From Roseiarcus sp963823165 (lineage in GTDB: Bacteria > Pseudomonadota > Alphaproteobacteria > Rhizobiales > Beijerinckiaceae), in assembly GCA_963823165.1 (NCBI GenBank), contig CAWGKV010000021.1, positions 28,739-92,738 on the forward strand: DNA of 64,000 nucleotides, read 5' to 3'. Of the stretch, positions 8,839-17,456 are shown piece by piece (the stretch's first letter is position 1; every line of letters begins with the position of its first letter). The notes under the pieces were generated by a model. That model searched no databases and was not told the origin of the DNA. It saw only the letters and a list, made by a program, of their open reading frames with translations. A program made the translations under genes and the position numbers.

Positions 8839-10101
8839 ATGAAGCACCTTTATTCGGGCCCGGTGTTCGACATGGCCCGCGAGCAGTTCCACGTCATCGC
8901 CGACCACCTGGCGATTTCCGAGGACGAGCGCGACCGGCTCCTCTATCCGAAGCGCGCCATCGTCGTTTCCTGCCCGATCCACATGGACGACGGCACGACA
9001 AAGGTCTTCGCCGGCTATCGGGTGCAGCATCATCTGACGCTGGGGCCCGCCAAGGGCGGCACGCGCTTCGCCGCCAATGTCGACATCGGCGAGATCGCGG
9101 CGCTGGCGATCTGGATGAGCTGGAAATGCGCGCTCGCCGACCTGCCTTACGGCGGCGGCAAGGGCGGCGTCGCGGTCGATCCGGAGCAGCTTTCGCTCAA
9201 CGAGCTCGAAAATCTGTCGCGCCGCTACATGCAGGAGATGATCCCCTTCGTCGGCCCTCGGGTCGACGTGATGGCGCCGGACATGGGCACCGACGAGCAG
9301 GTGATGGCCTGGTTCATGGACACCTATTCGATGTACCAGGGCGTCACCGTGCCGGAGATCGTGACCGGCAAGCCGGTCGGCACGGGGGGCACGCTCGGGC
9401 GGCGCGAGGCGACCGGGCACGGCGTCGCCTTTCTCGCCTTCCGCGCCATGGAGGCGCTCGAGATCGACCCGATCGGCTCGACCGCGATCATCCAGGGTTT
9501 TGGCAACGTCGGCTCGCACGCGGCGCTGGGATTGGCGGCGCGCGGCGTCAAGCTGATCGGCGTCAGCGACCACCGCGCCGCCTATTACGATCCGAAAGGT
9601 TTCGACGCGCGGTCGCTCGTGGATCATTCGCGAAAAGCGGGCTCGCTCGCCGGCTGGTCGACCGAGGCCGCGATCGATCCGCGCGCGCTGCTCGAGCAGC
9701 CCTGCGACGTGCTCGCGCCCTGCGCGATCGAGCGGGTGATCGACGGCGAGTTGGCGCGTCGGCTGCGCTGCAAAATCATCGCCGAGGGGGCGAACGGGCC
9801 GACCACGCCGGAGGCCGACCGGGTTCTTCGCGAGCGCAACGACGGGATCTTCGTCATCCCCGACATCCTCTGCAACGCCGGGGGCGTCGTCGTCAGCTAT
9901 TTCGAATGGGTGCAGGACCTGCAGCAGTATTTCTGGTCGAAGGACGAGGTGATGGACCGGCTGGAGCGGGCGCTCGACCGCAGCTGGACGATGGTCGTCA
10001 ACCGCGCCAAACGCGAAGGCGTGACGAACCGCGTCGCCGCCATGGCGATCGGGGTCGAGCGGGTGGTGAAGGCCAAGCAGGCGCGGGGGCTGTTTCCTTG
10101 A
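8839..10101 (+). CDS. Glu/Leu/Phe/Val dehydrogenase (glutamate dehydrogenase type)
   Basis: A 420-residue member of the amino-acid dehydrogenase superfamily that interconverts glutamate (or a branched/aromatic amino acid) and its 2-oxo acid with NAD(P). The substrate half carries LGPAKGGTRF and LPYGGGKGGVAVDP, the latter with the catalytic lysine. DVMAPDMGTDEQVMAW follows, and the nucleotide half has IIQGFGNVGSHAA (GxGxxG-type). Length and motifs fit hexameric glutamate dehydrogenases best. The ATG at 8839 has GGGAGAAC just upstream and begins at the usual family N-terminus, so the longer frame from 8791 is not used. It lies just ahead of the nitrogen-related Nit1C region but is separated from it by an oppositely oriented regulator, so co-regulation is only a guess. 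Confidence 0.9.
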   Translation: MKHLYSGPVFDMAREQFHVIADHLAISEDERDRLLYPKRAIVVSCPIHMDDGTTKVFAGYRVQHHLTLGPAKGGTRFAANVDIGEIAALAIWMSWKCALADLPYGGGKGGVAVDPEQLSLNELENLSRRYMQEMIPFVGPRVDVMAPDMGTDEQVMAWFMDTYSMYQGVTVPEIVTGKPVGTGGTLGRREATGHGVAFLAFRAMEALEIDPIGSTAIIQGFGNVGSHAALGLAARGVKLIGVSDHRAAYYDPKGFDARSLVDHSRKAGSLAGWSTEAAIDPRALLEQPCDVLAPCAIERVIDGELARRLRCKIIAEGANGPTTPEADRVLRERNDGIFVIPDILCNAGGVVVSYFEWVQDLQQYFWSKDEVMDRLERALDRSWTMVVNRAKREGVTNRVAAMAIGVERVVKAKQARGLFP

Positions 10102-10223
10102 CGCGCGAGGCCGAACCGAGATCGGCTTGTGTCGACGCCGAATGGATCCGGCTGGCGAAGCCGTCGTTCATCTGACGTTGCGATGCGCCGACGCCTGCTA
10201 CCTTCTCTGTACAGCGGTCCCGG

Positions 10224-11597
10224 TCAAGTTGCGAATGACTCGGGTTGTCGCTCAAGCGCGTGAGCCATGAATTCCAAGCCGCGCTCGACTTGCGTGCGGG
10301 TGACCGGTCCGCCCAAGCCGACACGCACGGCTTCAGGTGGGGAGCCTTCAGCCGTGAATGCGTCGCTGGCGACGACTCCGATCCCGGTTGAACGCACATG
10401 GCTGACGAATACCGAGCGCGTCCAGTCGTTGCGCATCGGCAGCCAGATGTTGAAGCTGAGGGGATCCGACAGATATGTGCCCGGCTCCAGCAAACGGGCT
10501 GCGATCCGCTCGCGGGCCATGGATTCCGCCCGTATGAAACGAAGGATCGTGTCAGCTGTGCCATCGTCGATCCATCGGGTCGCGACCGCGGCGCAAATCG
10601 GCGACGCCATGACAGAGAGGGCGCGCATCGCGCTGTTGAACGACCAACCAGAGCGGGCGTCAGGCGCTACCACGTAGGCGAGACGCAGTCCGGCTCCAAT
10701 GCACTTTGCAAGGCCGGCGATATGCCAGCAGATGTCCGGCGCGACGGCGGCGAGCGGGGCGGGCCCGTGGGTCGGAATGAAGCCATAGGCGTCATCCTCG
10801 ACGATCAAAGTGTTGTGGCGGCGCGCCACCGCGCAAATCGCGGCGCGTCTGCGCTCCGGGATCGTGACGGTCGTCGGGTTCTGCAAGGTCGGGTTGAGGT
10901 AGACCGCCTTCGGGCGGAAATGGCGAACCGCCTCCTCGAGGGCCTCGGGGATGACGCCGTCGCCGTCGGTCTTGACGCCAACCAGTTGGAGTCCGAGCTG
11001 CGCGCAGATCGCGCGAACCCCGGGATAGGTTATGGCTTCGCAAAGGATCGTTTCGCCCGCTTTGGCGACGAGGCTGAAGATGCCGACCATTGCGCCATGC
11101 GCCCCCGGGGCCAGGAAGATGCGATCCTGCGAAGGCACCAGCGCGCGACGCCCGAGCCAGGCTGACGCGGCGTCGCGGTCAACAGGGGAGCCGCCAAAGC
11201 CCTGATAGCGCAGAAGCGAGCTCAAATCGGCAGCCACGCTCGCAAAGCCCTGCCGCATTCGCGCGATCAGGTCGGGGTCCTCCGGCTCCGGCGGCATGTT
11301 CATCGTGAAGTCGGCTCGCGAGCGGCGCGGGCCGGCCCCGCCCTCCACCATGGCGTTGCGGCGCACGAAAGTTCCGCGGCCAACGACGGATTCGACGAGG
11401 CCTCGTTTGCCAGCCTCGACGTAGCCGCGCGCGACAGTGGTGAAGTCCAGCGACAGTCTGCCCGCCAGGTCGCGCTGCGGTGGCAACCGGTCGCCCGGCG
11501 CCAGCCGCCCGGAGGCCACATCGGCGGCGATGGCGTCGGCGATAACGAGGTACCGGGGTCCTTCGCGGCCCTGAAGGGTGGGGGTCCAAGTCTTCAT
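10224..11597 (-). CDS. MocR-type PLP-dependent transcriptional regulator (GntR HTH + aminotransferase fold)
   Basis: About 457 residues. The first ~75 form a GntR winged helix (VIADAIAADVASGRLAPGDRLPPQRDLAGRL...DFTTVARGY). A linker and a fold-type-I aminotransferase domain follow: NPTLQNPTTVTIPERRR, VEDDAYGF, and AGLAKCIGAGLRLAYVV with the PLP-binding lysine. Proteins of this class usually sense PLP or an amino-acid/amine adduct and control a divergent operon. Here it is divergent from the Nit1C operon across a 259-bp gap, so it may regulate that cluster or itself, but nothing in the sequence proves it. The start at 11597 (MKTWTPT) is chosen because the extra N-terminal residues upstream are not family-like. 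Confidence 0.85.
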   Translation of the reverse strand: MKTWTPTLQGREGPRYLVIADAIAADVASGRLAPGDRLPPQRDLAGRLSLDFTTVARGYVEAGKRGLVESVVGRGTFVRRNAMVEGGAGPRRSRADFTMNMPPEPEDPDLIARMRQGFASVAADLSSLLRYQGFGGSPVDRDAASAWLGRRALVPSQDRIFLAPGAHGAMVGIFSLVAKAGETILCEAITYPGVRAICAQLGLQLVGVKTDGDGVIPEALEEAVRHFRPKAVYLNPTLQNPTTVTIPERRRAAICAVARRHNTLIVEDDAYGFIPTHGPAPLAAVAPDICWHIAGLAKCIGAGLRLAYVVAPDARSGWSFNSAMRALSVMASPICAAVATRWIDDGTADTILRFIRAESMARERIAARLLEPGTYLSDPLSFNIWLPMRNDWTRSVFVSHVRSTGIGVVASDAFTAEGSPPEAVRVGLGGPVTRTQVERGLEFMAHALERQPESFAT

Positions 11598-11788
11598 GCG
11601 CGGGCGGTTCTTGTCCCCAAGGGCGAAATTGACTGCAAATTGTTGCGAGCGGTCTGCGTGGCCCATAGGCGCCGGCCTGCTATAAAATTAGGTCGTTTCG
11701 CCGGTGTATGACCGTACCTACGGGGTAAATGAATGGAAATCTGCTCCAGGTCAAGCAGTATTGAATGCATAATTGATGGGAAACGCGA

Positions 11789-11804
11789 TGGCACGGCGAT
11801 TGCA
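11789..11804 (+). promoter_or_regulatory. sigma-54 (RpoN) promoter of the Nit1C operon
   Basis: TGGCACG at 11789-11795, four bases, then TTGCA at 11800-11804. This matches the -24/-12 consensus TGGCACG-N4-TTGCA exactly, with GG and GC correctly spaced. Transcription would start near 11815. The nitB ATG is at 11857 with CGGAGG at 11841-11846, giving a short leader of about 40 bases. A small dyad CTGCT-N8-AGCAG at 11741-11758 upstream could be an activator site. No classical NtrC palindrome was recognised. Confidence 0.82.
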
Positions 11805-11856
11805 AAGCGATCCGCGTCGCCGGCGAGGCCGGTTCGAACTCGGAGGCTTAAGCGCA

Positions 11857-12339
11857 ATGCCAGCGGTCACCCATCCGGCCCACAAAAAGGGCGACGCCTT
11901 TGTGGATTACGAGGAGAAAGTTTTCGAGGATGTGAAGGCCCAACCGGGAGAAAAGGCGCTGGTCACGTTCCACACCGTCGCCTTCGAAGGTTCGATCGGC
12001 CTCGTCAATCTGCTCCAGGCGACGCGGCTTCTTCGCAAAGGCTTCGAGACCTCGATCCTGCTGTACGGGCCGGGCGTCACGCTCGGCGTGCAGCGCGGCT
12101 TCCCCAAGATCGGCGACGAAGCGTTTCCAGGCCATCAGAACTTCAACAACCAGATCACGAAGTTCATCGGCGAGGGCGGCAAGGTCTACGCGTGCCGCTT
12201 CGCCCTGCAGGCGCTCTACGGCCATGGCGAGCCTTCGCTGATCGAAGGCATTCGGCCGATCAGCCCGCTCGACGTGCTGGATTTGGTGCTCCTGCACCGG
12301 CGTGACAACGCCTTCATTCTCGACACTTGGACGCTCTGA
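11857..12339 (+). CDS. nitB: Nit1C protein, MSMEG_0572/Sll0783 family (DsrE-like)
   Basis: A 160-residue protein beginning MPAVTHPAHKKGDAFVDYEE and containing ALVTFHTVAFEGSIGLVNLL and ILLYGPGVTLGVQRGFPKIG. It is the MSMEG_0572/Sll0783-type nitrogen-starvation protein that leads Nit1C clusters; the fold resembles small DsrE/F proteins. Its biochemical role is not established. The Synechocystis homologue is induced by nitrogen starvation and affects polyhydroxybutyrate build-up. It is the first gene of the operon. The ATG at 11857 is preceded by CGGAGG, while the open frame's earlier ATG at 11773 lies upstream of the sigma-54 promoter and so cannot be used from it. Confidence 0.88.
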   Translation: MPAVTHPAHKKGDAFVDYEEKVFEDVKAQPGEKALVTFHTVAFEGSIGLVNLLQATRLLRKGFETSILLYGPGVTLGVQRGFPKIGDEAFPGHQNFNNQITKFIGEGGKVYACRFALQALYGHGEPSLIEGIRPISPLDVLDLVLLHRRDNAFILDTWTL

Positions 12340-12400
12340 AGCCTTCCCGGCGCGCCGGCGGGACCCAAGTTTCCGCAGGACCTCACGAACGAGGACGCTC

Positions 12401-13444
12401 ATGTCGAAGACGCGAAAGGTGCGTGCGGCGGCCGTGCAGATCGCGCCCAATCTGACCTCGGGCGCTGCGACGCTGACCCGCGTCCTTGCCGCGATCGGCG
12501 AGGCGGCGGGGAAAGGGGCCGAATTCATCGTTTTTCCCGAGACCTTCGTTCCCTGGTACCCGTATTTCTCCTTCGTCACGCCGCCGGTGCAGAGCGGCGC
12601 CGAACATATCCGCCTCTACGAACATGCGATCGTCGCGCCGGGTCCGGAGACGGATCTCGTCGCGGCGGCCGCGCGCGAGCATGGCGCCGTCGTCGTGCTC
12701 GGGATCAACGAACGCGACCACGGCTCGCTCTACAATACTCAGCTCGTGTTCGACGCCGACGGCGCGCTGAAGCTGAAACGCCGCAAGATCACGCCGACCT
12801 TTCACGAGCGCATGATCTGGGGACAAGGCGACGGTTCAGGCCTCGCGGTCGCCGAGACCGCCGTCGGCCGCGTCGGCGCGCTCGCCTGTTGGGAGCATTA
12901 CAATCCGCTCGCCCGCTACGCGCTAATGGCGCAGCACGAGGAAATCCACGCTTCGCAGTTTCCCGGTTCGCTCGTCGGACCGATCTTCGGCGAACAGATC
13001 GAAGTGACCATTCGCCACCACGCGCTGGAAAGCGGTTGTTTCGTCGTCAACGCGACAGGCTGGCTGAACGAGGATCAGATCGCCTCGATCACGCCGAGCG
13101 AGGCGCTGCAACGGGGCCTGCGCGGCGGCTGCATGACGGCGATCATATCGCCGGAAGGACGTCATCTTGTCCCGCCGCTGACCGAGGGCGAGGGAATTCT
13201 CGTCGCCGATCTCGATCTTTCCCTCATCGTCAAGCGCAAGCGCATGATGGATTCGGTCGGCCATTACGCCCGGCCCGAACTCCTCAATGTCACCCTCGAT
13301 CAGCGTTCCGCGCATCCGCTGCATTTTGCGCCGGTCCAGCCCGCCGCGATCGCCTCAAACCTGACAGCCGATGGAGACGTCCGTGAGCCTGCCGACCGAG
13401 CGTCTGATCAACGAATTGCAGAGCTACGGCGTTCGGCTGGTTGA
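12401..13444 (+). CDS. nitC: Nit1C nitrilase (Nit6803-type)
   Basis: A 347-residue nitrilase-superfamily hydrolase that converts nitriles (R-CN) to carboxylate and ammonia. The catalytic triad is visible: Glu in FIVFPETFVPW, Lys in KRRKITPTFHERM, and Cys in GALACWEHYNP. The ALACWEH and FPETFVPWYPY sequences place it with the cyanobacterial Nit6803 type found in Nit1C clusters, not with amidases. In Pseudomonas the nitC homologue is needed for growth on cyanide, probably through cyanohydrins or aliphatic nitriles. The ATG at 12401 follows ACGAGGACG. The C-terminus overlaps the start of nitD by 74 bp if nitD starts at 13371. Confidence 0.93.
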   Translation: MSKTRKVRAAAVQIAPNLTSGAATLTRVLAAIGEAAGKGAEFIVFPETFVPWYPYFSFVTPPVQSGAEHIRLYEHAIVAPGPETDLVAAAAREHGAVVVLGINERDHGSLYNTQLVFDADGALKLKRRKITPTFHERMIWGQGDGSGLAVAETAVGRVGALACWEHYNPLARYALMAQHEEIHASQFPGSLVGPIFGEQIEVTIRHHALESGCFVVNATGWLNEDQIASITPSEALQRGLRGGCMTAIISPEGRHLVPPLTEGEGILVADLDLSLIVKRKRMMDSVGHYARPELLNVTLDQRSAHPLHFAPVQPAAIASNLTADGDVREPADRASDQRIAELRRSAG

Positions 13445-14489
13445 TCCGAAAGCGGGTCTCGAAAGCCGCCGCGGCGGCGCCGGCCCTTCAGATCACAAGG
13501 CGCTGACGATCGACGGGATGACCTTCATGGCGCCGGTCCATACCGCGCCGGCCTTCGAGAGCCCCTATGTCGTGGAGAAGCCCGACCGGGCGGGCCGAAG
13601 CCGTGTGTTGCGCGACGGCGAGGCGCTTGCGGAGGTGCGCTTTCCTGAACGACCGCGCTTTTATGATCTTCTGACCGCCGACGGCGTGCCTTACTGGCAG
13701 ATCGCCACGCTGCACGGCCGCGACGTGCTCGCGACCACCGTGCTCCAGAGCTGCATTCGCTACCAGAGCCGGACCAAGACTTGCCGCTTCTGCGCCATCG
13801 GCCAGTCGCTTGCGGCGGGCCGCACGGTCGAGCGCAAGACGCCAGCCCAACTCGCCGAAGTCGCGAAGGCCGCCGTCGAGCTCGACGGCGTCAAGCATAT
13901 GGTGATGACGACCGGGACGCCGCGAGGCGGCGATCGCGGCGCGGCGATCCTCTGCGAGAGCGCCAGCGCGGTGAAGAACAGGATCTATCTGCCGATCCAG
14001 GCGCAATGTGAGCCGCCCGACGACGACCGCTGGTTCGAGCGGCTGAAGACAGCGGGCGTCGACGCGCTCGGCATGCATCTGGAAATCGTGACGTCAGATG
14101 CGCGGCGCCGCCTCATGCCGGGCAAGGCGGAAGTGCCTGTCGAGCGGTATCTCTCCGCTTTCGCCGCGGCGGTTCCCGTATTCGGCCGCGGCCAGGTGTC
14201 GACCTATATCCTGGCCGGACTCGGCGACAGCGTCGAAACAATCCTCGACATCTCGGCGAAGCTCGTTGCGCTCGGCGTCTATCCCTTTGTCGTGCCGTTC
14301 GTGCCGATCTCGGGCACGCCGCTTGAAAGTCATCCGGCGCCGGCGCCCGAATTCATGCACGCAATCCTGGGGCCACTGGCGAATATGCTCGTCGATCACG
14401 GACTCAAGGCGACCGACATCAAAGCCGGCTGCGGCAAATGCGGCGCCTGCTCGGCGCTGTCGACCTACGAAAGGAAGCTCGCGTCATGA
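13371..14489 (+). CDS. nitD: Nit1C radical SAM protein, MSMEG_0568 family
   Basis: About 372 residues. The [4Fe-4S]-binding cysteines occur in CIRYQSRTKTCRFCAIG, that is C-x9-C-x2-C, wider than the classical C-x3-C-x2-C. A second cysteine group is at the extreme C-terminus (AGCGKCGACSALS), which may hold another cluster. The SAM-binding middle includes MVMTTGTPRGGDRG and GMHLEIVTSD. The reaction is unknown. The family occurs almost only in Nit1C clusters, where it may help modify or build an unusual cofactor or substrate. A GTG at 13383 (MSLPTERL) is an alternative start that would shorten the overlap with nitC to 62 bp. The stop overlaps nitE by 4 bp. Confidence 0.88.
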   Translation: METSVSLPTERLINELQSYGVRLVDPKAGLESRRGGAGPSDHKALTIDGMTFMAPVHTAPAFESPYVVEKPDRAGRSRVLRDGEALAEVRFPERPRFYDLLTADGVPYWQIATLHGRDVLATTVLQSCIRYQSRTKTCRFCAIGQSLAAGRTVERKTPAQLAEVAKAAVELDGVKHMVMTTGTPRGGDRGAAILCESASAVKNRIYLPIQAQCEPPDDDRWFERLKTAGVDALGMHLEIVTSDARRRLMPGKAEVPVERYLSAFAAAVPVFGRGQVSTYILAGLGDSVETILDISAKLVALGVYPFVVPFVPISGTPLESHPAPAPEFMHAILGPLANMLVDHGLKATDIKAGCGKCGACSALSTYERKLAS

Positions 14490-15025
14490 TCGTCGAAGCC
14501 TTCGCGCCCTTCCTGCCAGCCGAATATCGCGTCAAATTCGCCGCCTCGCGCTGGGAGCGGGAAGCCGCCTATGCCTTGCGGCGCGCGGTGTTCCGTGACG
14601 AGCAGGGTCTGTTCGAGCACGACGACCGCGACGATGTCGATGACTACGCGATTCCGATCGTCGCGCTTTCGATGCTGGGCGTCGCCGCCGACCGCGTGGT
14701 CGGCACAGTACGAATTCATGAGGAGGAGCCGGGCCTCTGGTTCGGCTCGCGCCTCGCGGTCGAGCGCGACTATCGGCGCATCGGCGCGATCGGGGCGACG
14801 CTGATCCGCCTTGCCGTCTCCTCGGCCCACGCGATGGGCTGCCGAACCTTCCTCGCTCACGTGCAGGCGCAGAACGGCCCGCTGTTTCATCAGCTTCATT
14901 GGGAGACCCTCGAGGCGGAGGATCTGCACGGACGGCCGCATCTGAAGATGCGCGCCGATCTCGACTTCTACCCGCCGTGCCACGCGCCCGAACTCGGCTT
15001 CGTCGCGTTGCGGAAGGCGGCCTGA
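14486..15025 (+). CDS. nitE: Nit1C N-acetyltransferase, MSMEG_0567/Sll0786 family
   Basis: A 179-residue GNAT-fold protein. The acetyl-CoA-binding region is around RRIGAIGATLIRLAVSSAHAMGC, with strand/loop segments VVGTVRIHEEEPGLW before it and FLAHVQAQNGPLFHQLHWE after it. The substrate is unknown. Its ATG overlaps the nitD stop (ATGA), which implies translational coupling. Family members occur within Nit1C clusters, sometimes fused to the next protein (AIR synthase-like); here the two are separate genes one base apart. Confidence 0.86.
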   Translation: MIVEAFAPFLPAEYRVKFAASRWEREAAYALRRAVFRDEQGLFEHDDRDDVDDYAIPIVALSMLGVAADRVVGTVRIHEEEPGLWFGSRLAVERDYRRIGAIGATLIRLAVSSAHAMGCRTFLAHVQAQNGPLFHQLHWETLEAEDLHGRPHLKMRADLDFYPPCHAPELGFVALRKAA

Positions 15026-15026
15026 C

Positions 15027-16004
15027 GTGGAGGCCGGAGCGTTCGAGCACCTGGTCGCGGCCCTGCGGCAGAGTTCGGGCCTCGCGGCCAAGGCAGACAT
15101 TGGCCGTGTCGCGAGCAGGCTCGGCCTCCCGGGAGGGGTCATTCCGGTCGGCGACGATTGCGCTGCGATTCCCGACGGAGAAGGCCATCTTCTGTTCGCG
15201 ATCGAAGGCTTCATCAACCAGTTCGTCGCCGCCGACCCGTGGTTTGCGGGCTGGTGCGGCGCGATGGTCAATCTCTCCGACATCGCGGCGATGGGCGGGC
15301 GCCCGATCGCGCTGGTCGACGCGGTCTGGGCCGACGGGGAGGACGAGGCGTCGCCGATCCTCGAAGGTCTGCGCGCGGCCGCCTCCACCTACGGCGTTCC
15401 GATCGTGGGCGGCCACAGCAATCTGCGCACCGCCCAAGCGCAGCTCGCCGTCGCCGTTCTCGGCCGGGCCGGGCGCCATATCCTCACCAGCTTCGACGCG
15501 CGGCCGGGCGACGTGGTCGTCGCCGCGATCGACCATCGCGGCGCCTACCGCGAGCCGTTCGACAACTATCAGGCAGCGCTCGGAGCGCCGCCGGAGCGCC
15601 TGCGCGGCGATCTCGCGCTGCTTGCCGAAATCGCCGAGGCGGGCCTCGCGCGCGCCGCCAAAGACATCAGCCAGGGCGGCATTCCAGGCACCGCGGCGAT
15701 GCTCGCGGAGAGCTCTGGCGTTGGGATCGAACTCGATCTCGACGCCATCGAGCCACCGCCCGGGGTCTCGCTCGATCGCTGGTTAAAAACCTTTCCAAGC
15801 TTCGGTTTCCTCATCAGCGTCACCCCGGCGCGGCTCGAGGCGTTGCTTTCAGGCTTCCGTGCGCGCAATCTTCACGCAGCGCCGATCGGCGCCGTTCGAT
15901 ATGGGCAGGAAGTGGCGCTCGTCTCGGGCGCGCAGCGCGCCGTCCTACGCGATTTCACCCGCGAGCCCTTGATGGGCTTCGGCCCCGTGGAGTCTGCGCC
16001 TTGA
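15027..16004 (+). CDS. nitF: Nit1C AIR synthase-like protein, Sll0787 family
   Basis: A 325-residue protein of the PurM/ThiL/HypE (AIR synthase-related) fold. N-terminal VIPVGDDCAAIPDGEGHLLF resembles the ATP/metal loop of this superfamily. MVNLSDIAAMGGRPIALVDA and VPIVGGHSNLR follow, and the C-terminal domain begins near AAKDISQGGIPGTAAML. These enzymes phosphorylate or dehydrate a carbonyl or amide oxygen using ATP; the Nit1C substrate is not known. It starts with GTG at 15027, one base after the nitE stop, and its TGA overlaps the start of the glycosyltransferase, so it is translationally coupled on both sides. Confidence 0.86.
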   Translation: MEAGAFEHLVAALRQSSGLAAKADIGRVASRLGLPGGVIPVGDDCAAIPDGEGHLLFAIEGFINQFVAADPWFAGWCGAMVNLSDIAAMGGRPIALVDAVWADGEDEASPILEGLRAAASTYGVPIVGGHSNLRTAQAQLAVAVLGRAGRHILTSFDARPGDVVVAAIDHRGAYREPFDNYQAALGAPPERLRGDLALLAEIAEAGLARAAKDISQGGIPGTAAMLAESSGVGIELDLDAIEPPPGVSLDRWLKTFPSFGFLISVTPARLEALLSGFRARNLHAAPIGAVRYGQEVALVSGAQRAVLRDFTREPLMGFGPVESAP

Positions 16005-17158
16005 GTCGGCCGCTTCGCGTCGCGATGCTCACGCATTCGACCATTCCCCGCGGCGGCGTCGTCCACGCGATGAACCTCTGCGAAACGCTCGAATTGCTCG
16101 GCTGCGAGGCCGTGCTGCACGCGCCCGATGCCCGGGGCGATGGCTTCTTCCGCTCAGCGCCGTGCCGCACGATCGCCTTCCCCGTCCTGCCTGCGCCGCG
16201 CGACACATTCGCGATGGTCGAGCAGCGCGTCGCAGACTATGTGGAATGGTTCCGCCGGCCAGAGAATCGGGGTTTCGATCTCTATCACGCGCATGATGGC
16301 ATCTCCGGCAACGCGCTCGCGAGGCTGCGCGACGAAGGCCTGATCCCTGCTCATATCCGCACCGTTCACCACATCGACGCTTTTGGCGACGAGCGCGTCG
16401 CCCGCCTCCAGGCGGATGCGATCCGCGCCGCCGACGCACTTTTCGTCGTCAGCGCGCATTGGCGCCGCCAGCTCGCGGAGACATTTGGCGTCGAAGCGGA
16501 AATTGGCGGCAATGGCGTCGATTTGGCCCGCTATTCGGCGTCGATCGACGGATCGGAGGCGAGGCTCCGCAGGCGGCTCAATCTTGGCGACGGGCCGGTG
16601 TTCCTGAGCGTCGGCGGCGTCGAAGCGCGGAAGAATGCGGTACGCATTCTCCAGGCGTTTGATGCCGTCCTGGGCGAGAGGCGGGACGCGCGTCTTGTCA
16701 TCGCCGGCGGCGAGAGCTTGCTCGACCACAGCGCTTATCAGGCGGAATTCGTTGCCCAACTTGCGCGGATGGGCGATGGGGCCGGCGCGATCGTATGCGC
16801 TGGGACGCTTGCCGACGCGGACATGCCCGGGCTCTATCGCCTCGCGACGGCCCTTGTTTTCGCCTCGGTCGCGGAGGGGTTCGGCCTTTGCGTGCTGGAG
16901 GCGCTGGCGAGCGGAATTCCAACTGTCGTATCGCGCATCGAGCCCTTCGTCGGCTATCTCGGCGATAGTGACGTCCTGTGGTGTGATCCGCTCACGCCCG
17001 CCTCGATCGCGGCCGCAATGCGCGCCGCGCTACGCGAAGACGTCGCCGCCGCGGCGAGAACGTGCGGTCCCGCCGTCGCCGCGCGCTTCGACTGGCGTGG
17101 CGTCGCGCTGCGTCATCTTCCGCTCTACTACCGCCTTCGGGAGCCCGCCCATGCCTGA
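16001..17158 (+). CDS. Nit1C glycosyltransferase, MSMEG_0565 family (GT4)
   Basis: A 385-residue GT-B glycosyltransferase. The N-terminal half starts LRVAMLTHSTIPRGGVVHAM. The sugar-nucleotide half has VFLSVGGVEARKN and the E-x7-E-type motif FASVAEGFGLCVLEALASG. The likely start is a TTG at 16001 overlapping the nitF stop (TTGA); an ATG at 16025 is an alternative. The open frame extends far upstream inside nitF but that part is not protein-like. MSMEG_0565-type transferases are regular Nit1C members in many but not all species. Donor and acceptor are unknown. Confidence 0.85.
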   Translation: MSRPLRVAMLTHSTIPRGGVVHAMNLCETLELLGCEAVLHAPDARGDGFFRSAPCRTIAFPVLPAPRDTFAMVEQRVADYVEWFRRPENRGFDLYHAHDGISGNALARLRDEGLIPAHIRTVHHIDAFGDERVARLQADAIRAADALFVVSAHWRRQLAETFGVEAEIGGNGVDLARYSASIDGSEARLRRRLNLGDGPVFLSVGGVEARKNAVRILQAFDAVLGERRDARLVIAGGESLLDHSAYQAEFVAQLARMGDGAGAIVCAGTLADADMPGLYRLATALVFASVAEGFGLCVLEALASGIPTVVSRIEPFVGYLGDSDVLWCDPLTPASIAAAMRAALREDVAAAARTCGPAVAARFDWRGVALRHLPLYYRLREPAHA

Positions 17159-17456
17159 GATGCGTTTCGTCGTGTGCTGGCCCGACGGACGACGCGAGGC
17201 TTGCTATTCGCCCTCGCTCGTCATCCGCGACTATTTCCGCGAGGGCGAAACCTACGCGCTCGCCGATTTTCTCGCGCGCAGCCGCGAGGCGCTGCAGATC
17301 GCCTCGGACCGCGTGCAGGCCAAATACGGCCGCTCCTGCTCCCTTGCGCTCGGCCAGCTCAGCCGCATCGAGGCGACAGCCGTGCGGTTCGCGGGCGAGG
17401 CAAACGCGGAGGTCGTCTGCAAATCCTTCATCACGGAGACTTCAAATGCACGCTGA
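17151..17456 (+). CDS. nitG: Nit1C small protein, MSMEG_0570 family
   Basis: A 101-residue protein: MRFVVCWPDGRREACYSPSL near the start, then REGETYALADFLARSREALQ and FAGEANAEVVCKSF. It belongs to the MSMEG_0570-type nitrogen-starvation proteins, whose function is unknown. The ATG at 17151 overlaps the glycosyltransferase stop by 8 bp. Its own end overlaps nitH by 11 bp. Two cysteines (positions about 9 and 18) are close together near the N-terminus. Confidence 0.83.
   Translation: MPEMRFVVCWPDGRREACYSPSLVIRDYFREGETYALADFLARSREALQIASDRVQAKYGRSCSLALGQLSRIEATAVRFAGEANAEVVCKSFITETSNAR

Noticed and set aside
11773..11856. earlier ATG for nitB
   Set aside because: It lies upstream of or across the sigma-54 promoter and lacks a ribosome site; the ATG at 11857 has CGGAGG.
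14465..15536. long minus-strand frames over nitE/nitF
   Set aside because: They are shadows of high-GC coding sequence with no motifs.
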